A DNA stretch of 64,000 bases, from assembly GCF_018101125.2 (NCBI RefSeq), contig NZ_JAELVF020000004.1:648561-712560 (forward strand), written 5' to 3'. The DNA comes from Streptomyces tardus. Lineage in GTDB: Bacteria; Actinomycetota; Actinomycetes; Streptomycetales; Streptomycetaceae. Below are positions 44,430 through 53,795 of the stretch, piece after piece. The position numbers and the translations under genes are program-made. Each line of letters begins with the position of its first letter. Position 1 is the stretch's first letter. Below the pieces are notes generated by a model. That model made no database searches. It saw only the letters and a program-made list of their open reading frames with translations, and had not been told where the DNA came from.

Positions 44430-45449
44430 CTACCGCGGCGGTGTGTGGCCGACCAGTTCGCGCAGCACGTCCTCCATGGTCACCAGACCCGCGGGCTGCC
44501 CGTCCTGCCCGACCACGGCGGCCAGGTGCGTACCGCTGCCGCGCATCGCGCCCAGTACGTCGTCCAGCGGCGTCTGCGCCCGCACCCGCGCGATCGGACG
44601 CAGCGCGCCCATGGGGAACGGCTGTTGCCGGTCCTCCGACTCCAGCGCGTCCTTCACATGGAGATAGCCCACCGCGCGCCCGGTTCCGTCGACCACCGGG
44701 AACCTGGAGAAGCCCGAGCTCGCCGACAGCCGCTCCAACTGCTCCGGAGTGACGCCCAACCGCGCCGCCACCACCCGAGCACTGGGCCGCACCACCTCCG
44801 CCACCGGACGCCGCCCGAGCTCCAGCGCGTCCCGCAGCCGCTCGGTGGCCCGCTCGTCCAGCAGACCGGCGGCACGGGAGTCCGAGACGATCCGCGCCAG
44901 CTCGTCGTCCGAGAACGTCGCCTCCACCTCGTTCTTCGGCTCCACCCGCAGCAGCTTCAGCAGCGTGTTCGCGAAGGCGTTGACCGTGAACACCACCGGT
45001 CGCAGCGCCCGCGTCAGCGCCACCAGGGGCGGGCCCAGCACCAGCGCGGTGCGCACCGGCTCCGCCAGTGCGATGTTCTTCGGCACCATCTCGCCGAAGA
45101 GCATGTGCAGATACGTCGCCAGCGACAGTGCCACCACGAACGAGATCGTGTGGCCCAGCGCCCCGCTCACACCCATCGCGTGGAACGCAGGCTCCAGCAG
45201 GTGCTCGATCGCCGGCTCGGCGACACCGCCGAGCACCAGAGTGGTCAAGGTGATGCCCAGCTGCGCCGTCGCCATCACCGCGGACAGGTGCTCCAGGCCC
45301 CACAGGGTGCTTCGCGCCCCCCGCTCGCCCTCCTCCACCCGCGGCTCGATCTGACTCCGACGCACCGAGATCAACGCGAACTCCGCGCCGACGAACAACC
45401 CGTTCAGCACGATCATCAGCACACCGAGGAACAACTGCACGAACGTCAT
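44430..45449 (-). CDS. CNNM/CBS-domain membrane protein (CorC-like), second of pair
   Basis: 339 residues. DUF21/CNNM transmembrane domain (four helices, LNGLFVGAEFALISVRRSQI; FGEMVPKNIALAEP) and a CBS pair (about 200-335: FPVVDGTGRAVGYLHVKD; LAAVVGQDGQPAGLVTMED). It lacks the C-terminal CorC_HlyC domain that its partner has. The family is linked to Mg2+/Co2+ efflux or homeostasis. ATG 45449 overlaps the stop of the preceding gene by four bases (ATGA), indicating translational coupling and a probable heteromeric pair. Confidence 0.87.
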   Translation of the reverse strand: MTFVQLFLGVLMIVLNGLFVGAEFALISVRRSQIEPRVEEGERGARSTLWGLEHLSAVMATAQLGITLTTLVLGGVAEPAIEHLLEPAFHAMGVSGALGHTISFVVALSLATYLHMLFGEMVPKNIALAEPVRTALVLGPPLVALTRALRPVVFTVNAFANTLLKLLRVEPKNEVEATFSDDELARIVSDSRAAGLLDERATERLRDALELGRRPVAEVVRPSARVVAARLGVTPEQLERLSASSGFSRFPVVDGTGRAVGYLHVKDALESEDRQQPFPMGALRPIARVRAQTPLDDVLGAMRGSGTHLAAVVGQDGQPAGLVTMEDVLRELVGHTPPR

Positions 45450-46789
45450 GCCCCGACCTCCCCGGCCGACTCCGGCCCGTCCTCTGCAGCGGGGGCCACC
45501 AGACGCACCCGTGCCGCCCGCCGGCCGGTCGCGTCGGTGACCGCCAGCCGCCAACCGGCCACCACGATCTCGTCCCCGACCCGCGGGATGCGGCCCAGCT
45601 CCGTCGCCACCAGACCCGCCAGAGTCTCGTACGGCCCGTCCGGGGCGCGCAGCCCGATGGTCTCCAACTGGTCGGTGCGTGCCGCGCCGTCCGCGTCGTA
45701 ACGCTCCTGCCCCTGCGGGTCGGCGCCGAGCGGCGCCAGATCGGGGGTCTCCTGCGGGTCGTGCTCGTCCCGCACCTCCCCGACGACCTCCTCGACGATG
45801 TCCTCCAGCGTGACCACACCCGCCGTGCCGCCGTACTCGTCGATGACCACCGCGAGGCTGCGGGCCTCGGTCAGCCGGTCCAGCAGCCGGTCCACGGTGA
45901 GCGACTCCGGCACCAGCAGCGGCTCGCGCAGCAGCTCGGTGATCGGCTGCCGGGCGCGCAGTTCGGCCGGGACGGCGAGTACGTCCTTGATGTGCACGAC
46001 CCCCACCACCGTGTCCAGGCTCTCCCGGAACACCGGGAAGCGGGAGAGCCCGGTGGCGCGGGTGGCGTTCGCGACATCCTCCGCCTTCGCCTGCACCTCC
46101 AGTGCGGTGACCTGCACCCGTGGCGTCATCACGTTCTCGGCGGTCAGCTCCGCCAGGTGCAGGGTGCGCACGAACAGCTCCGCGGAGTCCGCCTCCAGCG
46201 CGCCCTCCTTGGCCGAATGCCGGGCGAGCGCGACCAGCTCCTGCGGCGAACGCGCGGACGCCAGCTCCTCGGTCGGCTCGACACCGGCGGCCCGGACCGT
46301 CCGGTTGGCCGTGTTGTTCAGATGCCGGATCAGCGGGCGGAACGCCGTCGCGAAGGCGCGGTGCGGAGTGGCGATCCGCCGCGCCACCGGCAGCGGCTGC
46401 GAGATGGCCCAGTTCTTCGGCACCAGCTCGCCGATGACCATCAGCACCATCGTCGCGATCACGACGCCCAGCACCAGAGCGGTGGAGGACGCGACGGCAG
46501 CCGGCAACCCGATCGAACGCAGCGGGCCCGACAGCAGCGCGGCGATGGAGGGCTCGGCCAGCATGCCGATCAGCAGCCCCGTGACCGTGATGCCCAGCTG
46601 CGCGGCCGAGAGCTGGAAGGTCAGCGAACGCACGGCCTTCAGCGCGCTCTCCGCGCCGGCCTCGCGCTCGGCGGCGGCCTTCTCCAAGACGCTGCGCTCG
46701 ACGGTGGTCAGCGAGAACTCGGCCGCCACGAACAGTCCGCAAGCCAGCGTCAGCAGCAGGGCGACAGCCAGCAGCAGGATCTCGGTCAC
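45446..46789 (-). CDS. CNNM/CBS/CorC-domain membrane protein, first of pair
   Basis: 447 residues from GTG 46789 after a G-rich ribosome site (GAGGGGGGTGG). CNNM domain with four helices (LFVAAEFSLTTVERS; GELVPKNWAISQPLP), two CBS domains (FPVFRESLDTVVGVVHIKD; LAVVIDEYGGTAGVVTLED) and a C-terminal CorC_HlyC domain (about 360-435: ETLAGLVATELGRIPRVGDE). Likely role in divalent-cation efflux. Operon leader for the shorter paralogue downstream. Confidence 0.88.
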   Translation of the reverse strand: MTEILLLAVALLLTLACGLFVAAEFSLTTVERSVLEKAAAEREAGAESALKAVRSLTFQLSAAQLGITVTGLLIGMLAEPSIAALLSGPLRSIGLPAAVASSTALVLGVVIATMVLMVIGELVPKNWAISQPLPVARRIATPHRAFATAFRPLIRHLNNTANRTVRAAGVEPTEELASARSPQELVALARHSAKEGALEADSAELFVRTLHLAELTAENVMTPRVQVTALEVQAKAEDVANATRATGLSRFPVFRESLDTVVGVVHIKDVLAVPAELRARQPITELLREPLLVPESLTVDRLLDRLTEARSLAVVIDEYGGTAGVVTLEDIVEEVVGEVRDEHDPQETPDLAPLGADPQGQERYDADGAARTDQLETIGLRAPDGPYETLAGLVATELGRIPRVGDEIVVAGWRLAVTDATGRRAARVRLVAPAAEDGPESAGEVGA

Positions 46790-47009
46790 CGTCCCACCCC
46801 CCTCGGCTCGGCGCTCACCGGAGGCAGCGCGGTGGCCGCACGGGGGAGAGGCGCGGGAGGAAGCGGGTTACCGGGACTGGGAAGCTCGTCCATGGACGGA
46901 CGCCGACCCCTTTCACATGATCCGCAGGAGTGGTACGGCACCAGAGTACGGGAGCTGCCCGCTCCAGCGCCGGTGGGAGGAGGCGCGAACGGGGCGCGTC
47001 CCGGCGGCG

Positions 47010-47537
47010 TCACAACGCCTTGACCCAGCGCGACCACTGCGGCTCCCGCTGATAGCCGGCCGACTGCCAGGCGCGGTGCGCTGCCTCGTTGCGGTCGAGC
47101 ACCATCGCGTCGCCGCGCCTGCCGCCGAGGGCGGCGAACCGCTCCTCGGCCGCCGCCAGCAGCGCCGACGCGACGCCCCTGCGCCGCAGCTCGGGAGCGA
47201 CGGCCAACCTGTACAGATGACAGCGCCAGCCGTCGAAACCCGCGATGACCGTCCCCGCCGGCTCGCCCTCCCACTCCGCGAGCAGCAGCGCCTGCGGATC
47301 GCGAGTGATCAGCCGCAGCACGCCGTCCTCGTCGTCGCTGATGCTCACGCCCTCGGCCGCGCGGCGCCAGAAGGCGAGGATCCGCGCCGCCTCGTCGGCC
47401 CGAGCGTGGCGCACCCGAACGCCTGCCAGGGGCGTACGGGCTGCCCGGCCGGGATCGGGCGGGTCCCCCGCAGCGGCCGGTTCGGCGGGGCCGGACCCGT
47501 GGGGGCTGCCGGAGGCGGTGCGGAGTGCGTTGTGCAT
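47010..47537 (-). CDS. GNAT-family N-acetyltransferase
   Basis: 175 residues from ATG 47537. VRHARADEAARILAFW begins the GNAT fold. The acetyl-CoA pyrophosphate loop is ELRRRGVASALL, and the final NEAAHRAWQSAGYQRE matches motif B. The ~38-residue Pro/Ala-rich N-terminus before LAGVRVRHA is not conserved, so an internal start is possible. Substrate unknown. It lies 63 bases downstream of the F420-type oxidoreductase end on no shared operon evidence. Confidence 0.82.
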   Translation of the reverse strand: MHNALRTASGSPHGSGPAEPAAAGDPPDPGRAARTPLAGVRVRHARADEAARILAFWRRAAEGVSISDDEDGVLRLITRDPQALLLAEWEGEPAGTVIAGFDGWRCHLYRLAVAPELRRRGVASALLAAAEERFAALGGRRGDAMVLDRNEAAHRAWQSAGYQREPQWSRWVKAL

Positions 47538-47600
47538 ACCTCCGATCCCAGCACCGTCGGCCCGCCCCTGTCGAGCGAGTTGGTTCGCCCGGCCGCCGTC

Positions 47601-48488
47601 TCAGTGCCCGCCGAGCTCTTCGAGGACCGGTGCGAACGCCCGCATGTCGGGGCTGAGAACGGTGAAGTAGGAGAACCCAAACCGCTCCCGGTGGGCCCGC
47701 AGCTGCTCCGCGATCTGCGCCGCCGTGCCGAGCAGCAGCCCCGGGTGGTCAAGCAGCTGGTCCACGCTCAGCCCCGGGCCCAGCTCCGCCAGCCGCTCGG
47801 CCGCCGCACGCCGGTCGCCGGTGATCTCGACCTTCTGCACCAGCAGGTTGAGCTCCGCCGGCCGCACTCTGCCCGCCTCGAACTCCCGATACACGGCGAG
47901 GCGTTCGGCCAGGGCTTCCGGCGCGATCAGCCCGAGCGTGCCCGGGGCGGCCCCCGGCACCTGGCGCGCGGCGGTGAACGCCGCGATCCGGGCGTGCCGT
48001 GCGGCGAGCCTCAGCAACCGGTCCCCGTTGCCGCCGAGCAGCAGCGGCAACGGGGACTGTGCGGGCGCCGGCTCCCTGGCGGGATCGTTGAGCAGCCGCT
48101 CCAGCTCCGTCACCAGACGTGCGAGGGCGTCCACCCGCTCGCCGGGGGTGCCGAACGGCAGCCCGGCCTCGTCGTGCTCCGCCTTCACGTAGCCCGCGCC
48201 GAGCCCCAACTCCAGGCGACCGCCGGTCAGCCGGTCGGTGGTCGCCACCTCGCGCGCCAGCAGAGCGGGGTTCCACAGGCCGGCGTTGAGCACGAAGGTG
48301 CCCACCCTGGGCCGCTCCGTCGCCTCGGCCGCCGCCACGAGCGAGGGGAAGGGAGCGGGCATCCCCAGATGGTCCGGCACCAGCAGCACGTCGAACCCGA
48401 TCGACTCCGCCGTACGGCACTGCGCGGCCCACGCCGATCGGTCCGGAGGGGCGAGCATGTTGATTCCGAAGCGGAAGGGTGAGGTCAT
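47601..48488 (-). CDS. LLM-class F420-dependent oxidoreductase
   Basis: 295 residues from ATG 48488. Bacterial-luciferase-like TIM barrel: FRFGINMLAPPDRSAW, GFDVLLVPDHLGMPAPFP, VGTFVLNAGLWNPALLARE, TGGRLELGLGAGYVKAEH. This pattern is the mycobacterial/actinobacterial TIGR03621-type subfamily that uses coenzyme F420. Substrate unknown. Confidence 0.85.
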   Translation of the reverse strand: MTSPFRFGINMLAPPDRSAWAAQCRTAESIGFDVLLVPDHLGMPAPFPSLVAAAEATERPRVGTFVLNAGLWNPALLAREVATTDRLTGGRLELGLGAGYVKAEHDEAGLPFGTPGERVDALARLVTELERLLNDPAREPAPAQSPLPLLLGGNGDRLLRLAARHARIAAFTAARQVPGAAPGTLGLIAPEALAERLAVYREFEAGRVRPAELNLLVQKVEITGDRRAAAERLAELGPGLSVDQLLDHPGLLLGTAAQIAEQLRAHRERFGFSYFTVLSPDMRAFAPVLEELGGH

Positions 48489-48944
48489 CGGTTCAACTCC
48501 GCGGTCAGTCGGGGCTCGGGCGTCGTGAGGGACAGCACCCCACGACGGGTGTCCTGTTCCCGAACGGACGCCCGTACACCCGTGCACCGTCCGCCTCGAG
48601 TGAACGTGCCCGCGTCTCCCGACCGCCTCTCCCGGCTGCTCCGCTCCCGCGACCTGGCCAAGCCGGTCGAACGGGACGCCGGCGAACTGCCCGCCAGCAC
48701 CGCCGAACTCCGGAGCTGGATCGCCGGCCAACCCTGACAGCGGCCCATGAAGGCCGTGGGGCCCGTGCCTCGCGTGGGGCGAAGTGTGCAGGCCGTGCGG
48801 TTCGTCGAGAGGACGCTCGGCGTGAAGAGCACCCGGCCCGGTCCACCCGACCGCCCCGGGGCCCCTGCGTCCGCACGATCGCGTACGCCCCCACTGCGCG
48901 GCCTTACGGCCCCACCGCGCGGCCTTACGGCCGCCTCCTGTGGG
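48489..48944. other. 456-base intergenic region upstream of the LLM gene and downstream of bioD
   Basis: A plus-strand frame ending at 48737 (45 residues from GTG 48602, ending RSWIAGQP) has some coding character but no recognisable family and no ribosome site, so it is not called. A 21-bp tandem duplication lies at 48890-48931. Confidence 0.5.
48890..48931. repeat. 21-bp tandem duplication downstream of bioD
   Basis: Two adjacent copies (48890-48910 and 48911-48931) identical at 20 of 21 positions, containing GCGCGGCCTTACGGC. No gene covers them. Confidence 0.75.
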
Positions 48945-49712
48945 TCACGCCTGCCGCCTGCCGCCCGCCGCCGCGAGTTCGCGGTGCGAGGCGTACCAAC
49001 TGCCGTACAGCTGCGGAGCCAACCAGCCCGGCGCGCGGCGGGCGAAGCTCTCCACCCGCGCCGCGCCCTGCGGCAGCACGCCGCGCAGCGGCGCACCGCA
49101 GGCCGTGGGCAGGTCGGTGAGGTTGCACCGTTCGGCCAGGTCGGGGCTTGCGGGCAGACTCCCGACCACCACGCCGGCGCACTCGAGGTCGCGGGCCCGC
49201 AGTGCCTCGGCGGTCAGTGCCGTCGCGTTCAGCGTGCCCAGCCCCGCAGCCGCCACCACGAGTACGGGGGCGCTGAGCAGCCCGGCGACGTCGGCCACCG
49301 TGCCGCCGTGGTCGTCCAGGCGCACCAGCAGCCCGCCCGCGCCCTCCACCAGCACCAGATCGTGGGTGCGCGCCAACTCCAGGGCGGCTCGCGCCGCCTG
49401 CTCGGGGCCGATCGGAGGCAGACCTGCACGCCGCGCAGCGGTGGCGGGGGCCAGCGGTTCGGGGAAGCGCGCCAACTCCACGCCGTGCACGGCGCCCCGG
49501 GTCAGCCGCACGACCTCGGCGACGTCTCCTGGTTCGTCCGCGGGCACTCCGGTCTGAGCCGGCTTGAGCACCGCGACCGTGCGGCCCTGCGCGGCTGCGG
49601 CGGCGGCGACGGCGGCGGTGACCACCGTCTTGCCGACTCCGGTACCCGTCCCGGTGACCACCAACGTCCCGCGGTGCGCGCCCGCTTCACTCGGCGCCGG
49701 CCCGCCGCCCAC
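48945..49712 (-). CDS. bioD: Dethiobiotin synthetase
   Basis: 255 residues from GTG 49712, chosen because GGAGG lies five bases upstream and it gives the usual length; an in-frame GTG at 49811 would add a non-conserved 33-residue leader. P-loop TGTGTGVGKT, KPAQTG, and VLVEGAGGLLVRL. It closes the ureido ring of biotin from DAPA, CO2 and ATP. Third gene of the bioB-bioA-bioD operon. Confidence 0.9.
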   Translation of the reverse strand: MGGGPAPSEAGAHRGTLVVTGTGTGVGKTVVTAAVAAAAAAQGRTVAVLKPAQTGVPADEPGDVAEVVRLTRGAVHGVELARFPEPLAPATAARRAGLPPIGPEQAARAALELARTHDLVLVEGAGGLLVRLDDHGGTVADVAGLLSAPVLVVAAAGLGTLNATALTAEALRARDLECAGVVVGSLPASPDLAERCNLTDLPTACGAPLRGVLPQGAARVESFARRAPGWLAPQLYGSWYASHRELAAAGGRRQA

Positions 49713-49814
49713 GGTCTCCTCCCGTCGTCGGCCGCCGCGTGCGCTGTGCGCGCCGAGTCCGCTGTGCGCGCGGTCCGCGCCGGGTATTTCGAACGTGCTC
49801 CTTTCGTCCACGGC

Positions 49815-51137
49815 TCACCCCGCCGAGGCCGCGGCCACGACCGCCCCGGCGATCGAGGCGACGTCCTCGTCCCCGGTCACATACGGCGGCATCGTGTACA
49901 CGGTGTCGCGGAACGGCCGCAGCCACACGCCCCGGCCGACCGCCGCACGCGTCGCCGCCGCCACGTCCACCTCGTGGTCGAGTTCCACCACGCCGATCGC
50001 GCCCAGCACTCGTACGTCACGCACGCCCGGCAGCTGCCGCGCCGGCTCCAGCCCGGCGCGCAGACCCGACTCGATACGGCCGACCTCTGCGGCCCAGTCC
50101 TGACCGAGCAGCACGTCGAGGGAGGCACCGGCGACCGCTGCGGCCAGCGGATTGCCCATGAAGGTCGGGCCGTGGGCCAGGACCGGCACCTCGCCCTCGG
50201 AGATCCCCTCCGCAACCCGCGAGGTGCACAGCGCCGCCGCCATTGTCAGGTAGCCGCCGGTCAGCGCCTTGCCGACGCAGAGCACATCGGGCGCGACATC
50301 CGCGTGCTCGGCCGCGAACATCCGTCCCGTACGCCCGAATCCGGTCGCGATCTCGTCCAGCACCAGCAGCACTCCACTGGCGTCGCACGCCTCCCGCAGC
50401 ACCTTCAGATAGCCGGGGGAGTGGAAGCGCATACCGCCCGCGCCCTGCACCACCGGCTCCACGACGACCGCGGCCAGCTCGTCCGCGTGCCGCGCCACCA
50501 GCTCCCGCACCTCGCGCGCGTACGCCTCGTCGACGGGCTCCTCGAACCCGTCCGGCGGCCGGGGAGCGAACACCTGCCGGGGCAGGGAACCCGCCCACAG
50601 ATGGTGCATCCCGCCGTCCGGGTCGCACACCGACATCGGCTGCCAGGTGTCTCCGTGGTAGCCGCCGCGCCAGGTCATCAACCGCCGTTTCTCCGGACGG
50701 CCGCGCGAACGCCAGTACTGCAGGCACATCTTGACGGCCACCTCGACCGACACCGAACCGGAGTCGGCCAGGAAGACGTGCTCCAGCCCGGCCGGCGAGA
50801 GGTCCACCAGCTGCTTCGCCAGCCGCACGGCGGGCTCGTGGGTGAGCCCGCCGAACATGACATGGCTCATCCGCTCCAGCTGCCCGCGCACCGCCTCGTT
50901 GAGCACCGGATGGTTGTAGCCGTGCACCGCCGACCACCAGGAGGACATGCCGTCGACCAGCTCCCGCCGGCCGTACGCGGGTTCGGCCAGCCGCAGCCGT
51001 ACCCCGGAGGCCGACTCCACCACCAGCGGCTCCTGCCGGCCCGGCATCGGACCGTAGGGGTGCCACACATGGCGGCGGTCGAGTGCCAGCAACTCCCCGG
51101 TGGACAGCGGCAGTCGGGCGATACGGGGGTCAGGCAT
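49815..51137 (-). CDS. bioA: Adenosylmethionine-8-amino-7-oxononanoate aminotransferase
   Basis: 440 residues from ATG 51137. Class III aminotransferase signatures are HVWHPYGPM at the N-terminus, SSWWSAVHGYNHP, GGYHGDTWQPMSV, DEIATGFGRTG (PLP-binding Asp) and the Schiff-base Lys in CVGKALTGGYL. It makes DAPA from KAPA using SAM as amino donor. Its start overlaps the bioB stop by eight bases, showing translational coupling. Confidence 0.93.
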   Translation of the reverse strand: MPDPRIARLPLSTGELLALDRRHVWHPYGPMPGRQEPLVVESASGVRLRLAEPAYGRRELVDGMSSWWSAVHGYNHPVLNEAVRGQLERMSHVMFGGLTHEPAVRLAKQLVDLSPAGLEHVFLADSGSVSVEVAVKMCLQYWRSRGRPEKRRLMTWRGGYHGDTWQPMSVCDPDGGMHHLWAGSLPRQVFAPRPPDGFEEPVDEAYAREVRELVARHADELAAVVVEPVVQGAGGMRFHSPGYLKVLREACDASGVLLVLDEIATGFGRTGRMFAAEHADVAPDVLCVGKALTGGYLTMAAALCTSRVAEGISEGEVPVLAHGPTFMGNPLAAAVAGASLDVLLGQDWAAEVGRIESGLRAGLEPARQLPGVRDVRVLGAIGVVELDHEVDVAAATRAAVGRGVWLRPFRDTVYTMPPYVTGDEDVASIAGAVVAAASAG

Positions 51138-52449
51138 TGGGCGGCAGCTCCGTACCCGCCCCGCGTCGCCGCACCGACACCAGGTCCGCACGTGCCCCGT
51201 TGTCCGCCCGCGACTCGGCGCCGGCCGCCGCGCCCGTACGCTCGCCGCGCCCCGGGACGGCGGCTGCCGCGCCCGTGTCGCCGGCTGCCGCCGTGCCGGC
51301 CTCGGCCGTGTGCGTGCCGGCCTCGGCCGTGCCGGTGTCGCCGGCTGAAGCGCCGCCGCAGGGGCCGCAGCCCTGCCCCTCCTCGTGGGAGCCGCAACCG
51401 CCGCCGGCCAGGGGGCCGCAGCCGCCCGCCGCGGCCAGCGCGTCCGCCCGGTGGGTGGGCAGCGTGCCCGTGCCGGAGCCCTCCACCTCGAAGCCGGCGT
51501 CCGCGATCATCTCCAGGTCCGCCCTGCCCTCCTGCCCCTCACTGGTCAGGTAGTCGCCGAGGAAGACGGAGTTGGCCAGGTGCAGTGCGAGCGGCTGCAT
51601 GCTCCGCAGCTGCACCTCCCGGCCACCGGCCAGGCGTACCTCCACGTCCGGGCAGACGAAGCGCACCATCGCGAGGATGCGCAGCGCGCGCGAGGGCGTC
51701 AGATTCCACTCGGCTTCCAACGGCGTGCCCTCGAAGGGGATCAGGAAGTTCACCGGCACCGAGTCGGGGTCCAGCTCGCGCAGCGCGAACACCACGTCCA
51801 CCAGATCGGCGTCGCTCTCGCCCATGCCGGCGATCAGCCCCGAGCACGCCGACATCCCCGCCGCCTGCGCCTGCCGCACCGTGGAGACGCGGTCCGCGTA
51901 GTCGTGCGTGGTGCAGATGTCGCCGTACGTGGCCTCGGAGGTGTTGAGGTTGTGGTTGTACGCGTCCGCGCCCGCCTCCCGCAGCCGGTCCGCCTGACCG
52001 TCGGACAGCAGCCCCAGGCAGGCGCAGACCTCGACGTCCGCGTTCTCCTCCTTGATCGCCGAGATCGTCCTGGAGACCCGGTCCACGTCGCGGTCGGTCG
52101 GCCCGCGCCCGCTGGCGACCAGGCAGACCCGCTTGGCGCCCCCGGCCACGCCCGCCCGTGCCGCCTCGGTGGCCTCTTCCGCCTTGATCCAGGTGTACTT
52201 GAGGATCTCCGCCCGGGAGCCCAGCCGCTGTGAGCAGTACGAGCAGTCCTCCGGGCAGAGCCCCGACTTCAGGTTGACGAGGTAGTTGAGTTTCACCCGC
52301 CGCCCGAACCAGTGGCGTCGCACCCGTCCGGCCGCGGCCACCACGTCGAGCAGTTCGTCCTCGGAGGTCGCCAGCACTGCGAGCGCTTCGTCGCGCGTCG
52401 GCAGCTCGCGCCGCAGCCCCTTGTCCACCAGCGTGTTCAACAGGTCCAT
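51130..52449 (-). CDS. bioB: Biotin synthase with Cys-rich C-terminal extension
   Basis: 439 residues from ATG 52449. Radical SAM cluster CPEDCSYC, followed by YNHNLNTSEATY, GMGES and NFLIPFEGTP. It inserts sulphur into dethiobiotin using a [4Fe-4S] and a sacrificial [2Fe-2S] cluster. The core ends near residue 330. A further ~105 residues are low-complexity Ala/Gly/Thr, beginning with a block of five cysteines (GGCGPLAGGGCG, then GCGPCGG). Most bacterial BioB proteins are about 320-350 residues, so this tail is unusual. First gene of the operon, divergent from bioF. Confidence 0.92.
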   Translation of the reverse strand: MDLLNTLVDKGLRRELPTRDEALAVLATSEDELLDVVAAAGRVRRHWFGRRVKLNYLVNLKSGLCPEDCSYCSQRLGSRAEILKYTWIKAEEATEAARAGVAGGAKRVCLVASGRGPTDRDVDRVSRTISAIKEENADVEVCACLGLLSDGQADRLREAGADAYNHNLNTSEATYGDICTTHDYADRVSTVRQAQAAGMSACSGLIAGMGESDADLVDVVFALRELDPDSVPVNFLIPFEGTPLEAEWNLTPSRALRILAMVRFVCPDVEVRLAGGREVQLRSMQPLALHLANSVFLGDYLTSEGQEGRADLEMIADAGFEVEGSGTGTLPTHRADALAAAGGCGPLAGGGCGSHEEGQGCGPCGGASAGDTGTAEAGTHTAEAGTAAAGDTGAAAAVPGRGERTGAAAGAESRADNGARADLVSVRRRGAGTELPPNA

Positions 52450-52511
52450 GCCGCTGATCCTCACCCACGTCCCGGCGGCAGGCCAAGGAGAGAGTCGACA
52501 AGAAGGCAGCG

Positions 52512-52539
52512 CGGGGGTGTGTGTATCGCCACACCCCCG
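52512..52539. promoter_or_regulatory. Perfect palindrome between bioB and bioF, candidate biotin operator
   Basis: CGGGGGTGTG and CACACCCCCG (10-bp perfect arms, 52512-52521 and 52530-52539) flank TGTATCGC, roughly midway between the divergent starts at 52449 and 52597. The position suits a regulator controlling both biotin operons at once. It does not look like a BirA or BioQ site that I can recall. Confidence 0.6.
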
Positions 52540-52596
52540 ACGCCCTCCCGTCCCACTAGGTTCGTGGGGACCCGACAGATCACCAGGGACGGACGG

Positions 52597-53742
52597 ATGC
52601 CCGCAGACCCCTTCCAATGGCTCACCGACGCCCGGCGGCTGCGCGAGAAGGCGGGACTCGTCCGTGCGTTGCGCCCGCGCACCGGGCAGGAACGCGAACT
52701 GGACCTGGCCGGCAACGACTACCTCGGGCTCTCCCGGCACCCCGAGGTCACCCGTGCCGCCGCAGAGGCCGCACACCGCTGGGGAGCGGGCGCCACCGGC
52801 TCGCGCCTGGTCACCGGCTCCACCGCCCTCCACGCCGAACTGGAGGCCGAGCTCGCCGACTTCTGCGGGTTCGAAGCCGCACTCGTACTGTCCTCCGGCT
52901 ACTGCGCCAACCTCGCCGCCACCACCGCACTCGGCAGCCGCGACGCCCTGCTGGTCTCCGACGCGGCCAACCACGCCTCGCTGATCGACGGCTGCCGGCT
53001 CGCCCGCGCCCGTACCGCCGTGGTCCCGCACGCCGACGCCGAGGCCGCCGCGCGGGCGCTGCACGGCCACCACGGCCCCGCCCTGCTGCTCACCGAATCG
53101 GTCTTCTCGGTCGACGGGGACGCCGCGCCGCTGCCCGAACTGAGCGCCGTGGTACGCCGCCACGGGGCCGGCCTGCTGATCGACGAGGCACACAGCCTCG
53201 GCGTCGTCGGCGACGGCGGACGGGGCGCCGCACACGCCGCGGGCCTGGCCGGCAGCGACGACACCGTCCTCACGCTCACCCTCTCCAAGGCGCTCGGCAG
53301 TCAGGGCGGTGCGGTGCTCGGCCCGCGCCACGTCATCGACCACCTGGTCAACGAGGCCCGCACCCTCATCTTCGACACCGGCCTCGCCCCCGCCGCCACC
53401 GGCGCGGCCCTGGCCGCCCTGCGCGTGCTGCGCCGCGAACCCGAACGCGCCGCTCGCGTCACCGCGGCCACCCGCCTGCTCCACGACCGCCTCACCGCAG
53501 CGGGCCTGGACGCCGCACCACCCGCCGCCGCGGTCCTGTCGGTGCGCGCGCCCTCGCCGGAGGCCGCGGTCCGCTGGGCCGCCGACTGCCGCGACAGAGG
53601 GCTGCGCGCCGCCTGCTTCCGCCCGCCGTCGGTGCCTGACGGCATCTCACGGCTGCGGTTGACGCTCCGTGCCGACCTCGACGACGAGGAACTCGCCGAG
53701 GCCGTACGCGTCGTCACCGGCACCGCGCCGCGCCCCGCCTGA
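52597..53742 (+). CDS. bioF: 8-amino-7-oxononanoate synthase
   Basis: 381 residues from ATG 52597. Alpha-oxoamine synthase family: DLAGNDYLGLSRHP, GAGATGSRLVTGSTALH, LLTESVFSVDGDAAPL, LIDEAHSLGVVG and the PLP Lys in TLSKALGSQGG. It condenses pimeloyl thioester with L-alanine to give KAPA, the first committed step of biotin ring assembly. Alone on the plus strand but controlled from the shared bio intergenic region. Genes for pimeloyl supply (bioC/bioH) are not in the window. Confidence 0.92.
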   Translation: MPADPFQWLTDARRLREKAGLVRALRPRTGQERELDLAGNDYLGLSRHPEVTRAAAEAAHRWGAGATGSRLVTGSTALHAELEAELADFCGFEAALVLSSGYCANLAATTALGSRDALLVSDAANHASLIDGCRLARARTAVVPHADAEAAARALHGHHGPALLLTESVFSVDGDAAPLPELSAVVRRHGAGLLIDEAHSLGVVGDGGRGAAHAAGLAGSDDTVLTLTLSKALGSQGGAVLGPRHVIDHLVNEARTLIFDTGLAPAATGAALAALRVLRREPERAARVTAATRLLHDRLTAAGLDAAPPAAAVLSVRAPSPEAAVRWAADCRDRGLRAACFRPPSVPDGISRLRLTLRADLDDEELAEAVRVVTGTAPRPA

Positions 53743-53795
53743 CCGCCCTCGGCCCGGCGCCGAGCCGGCGCATCACGGCTCACTGCGGGCCCGGC

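Noticed and set aside
48525..48737. Small plus-strand frame ending in AELRSWIAGQP
   Set aside because: Some coding character but no ribosome site at a sensible start, no family and no operon partner; treated as intergenic.
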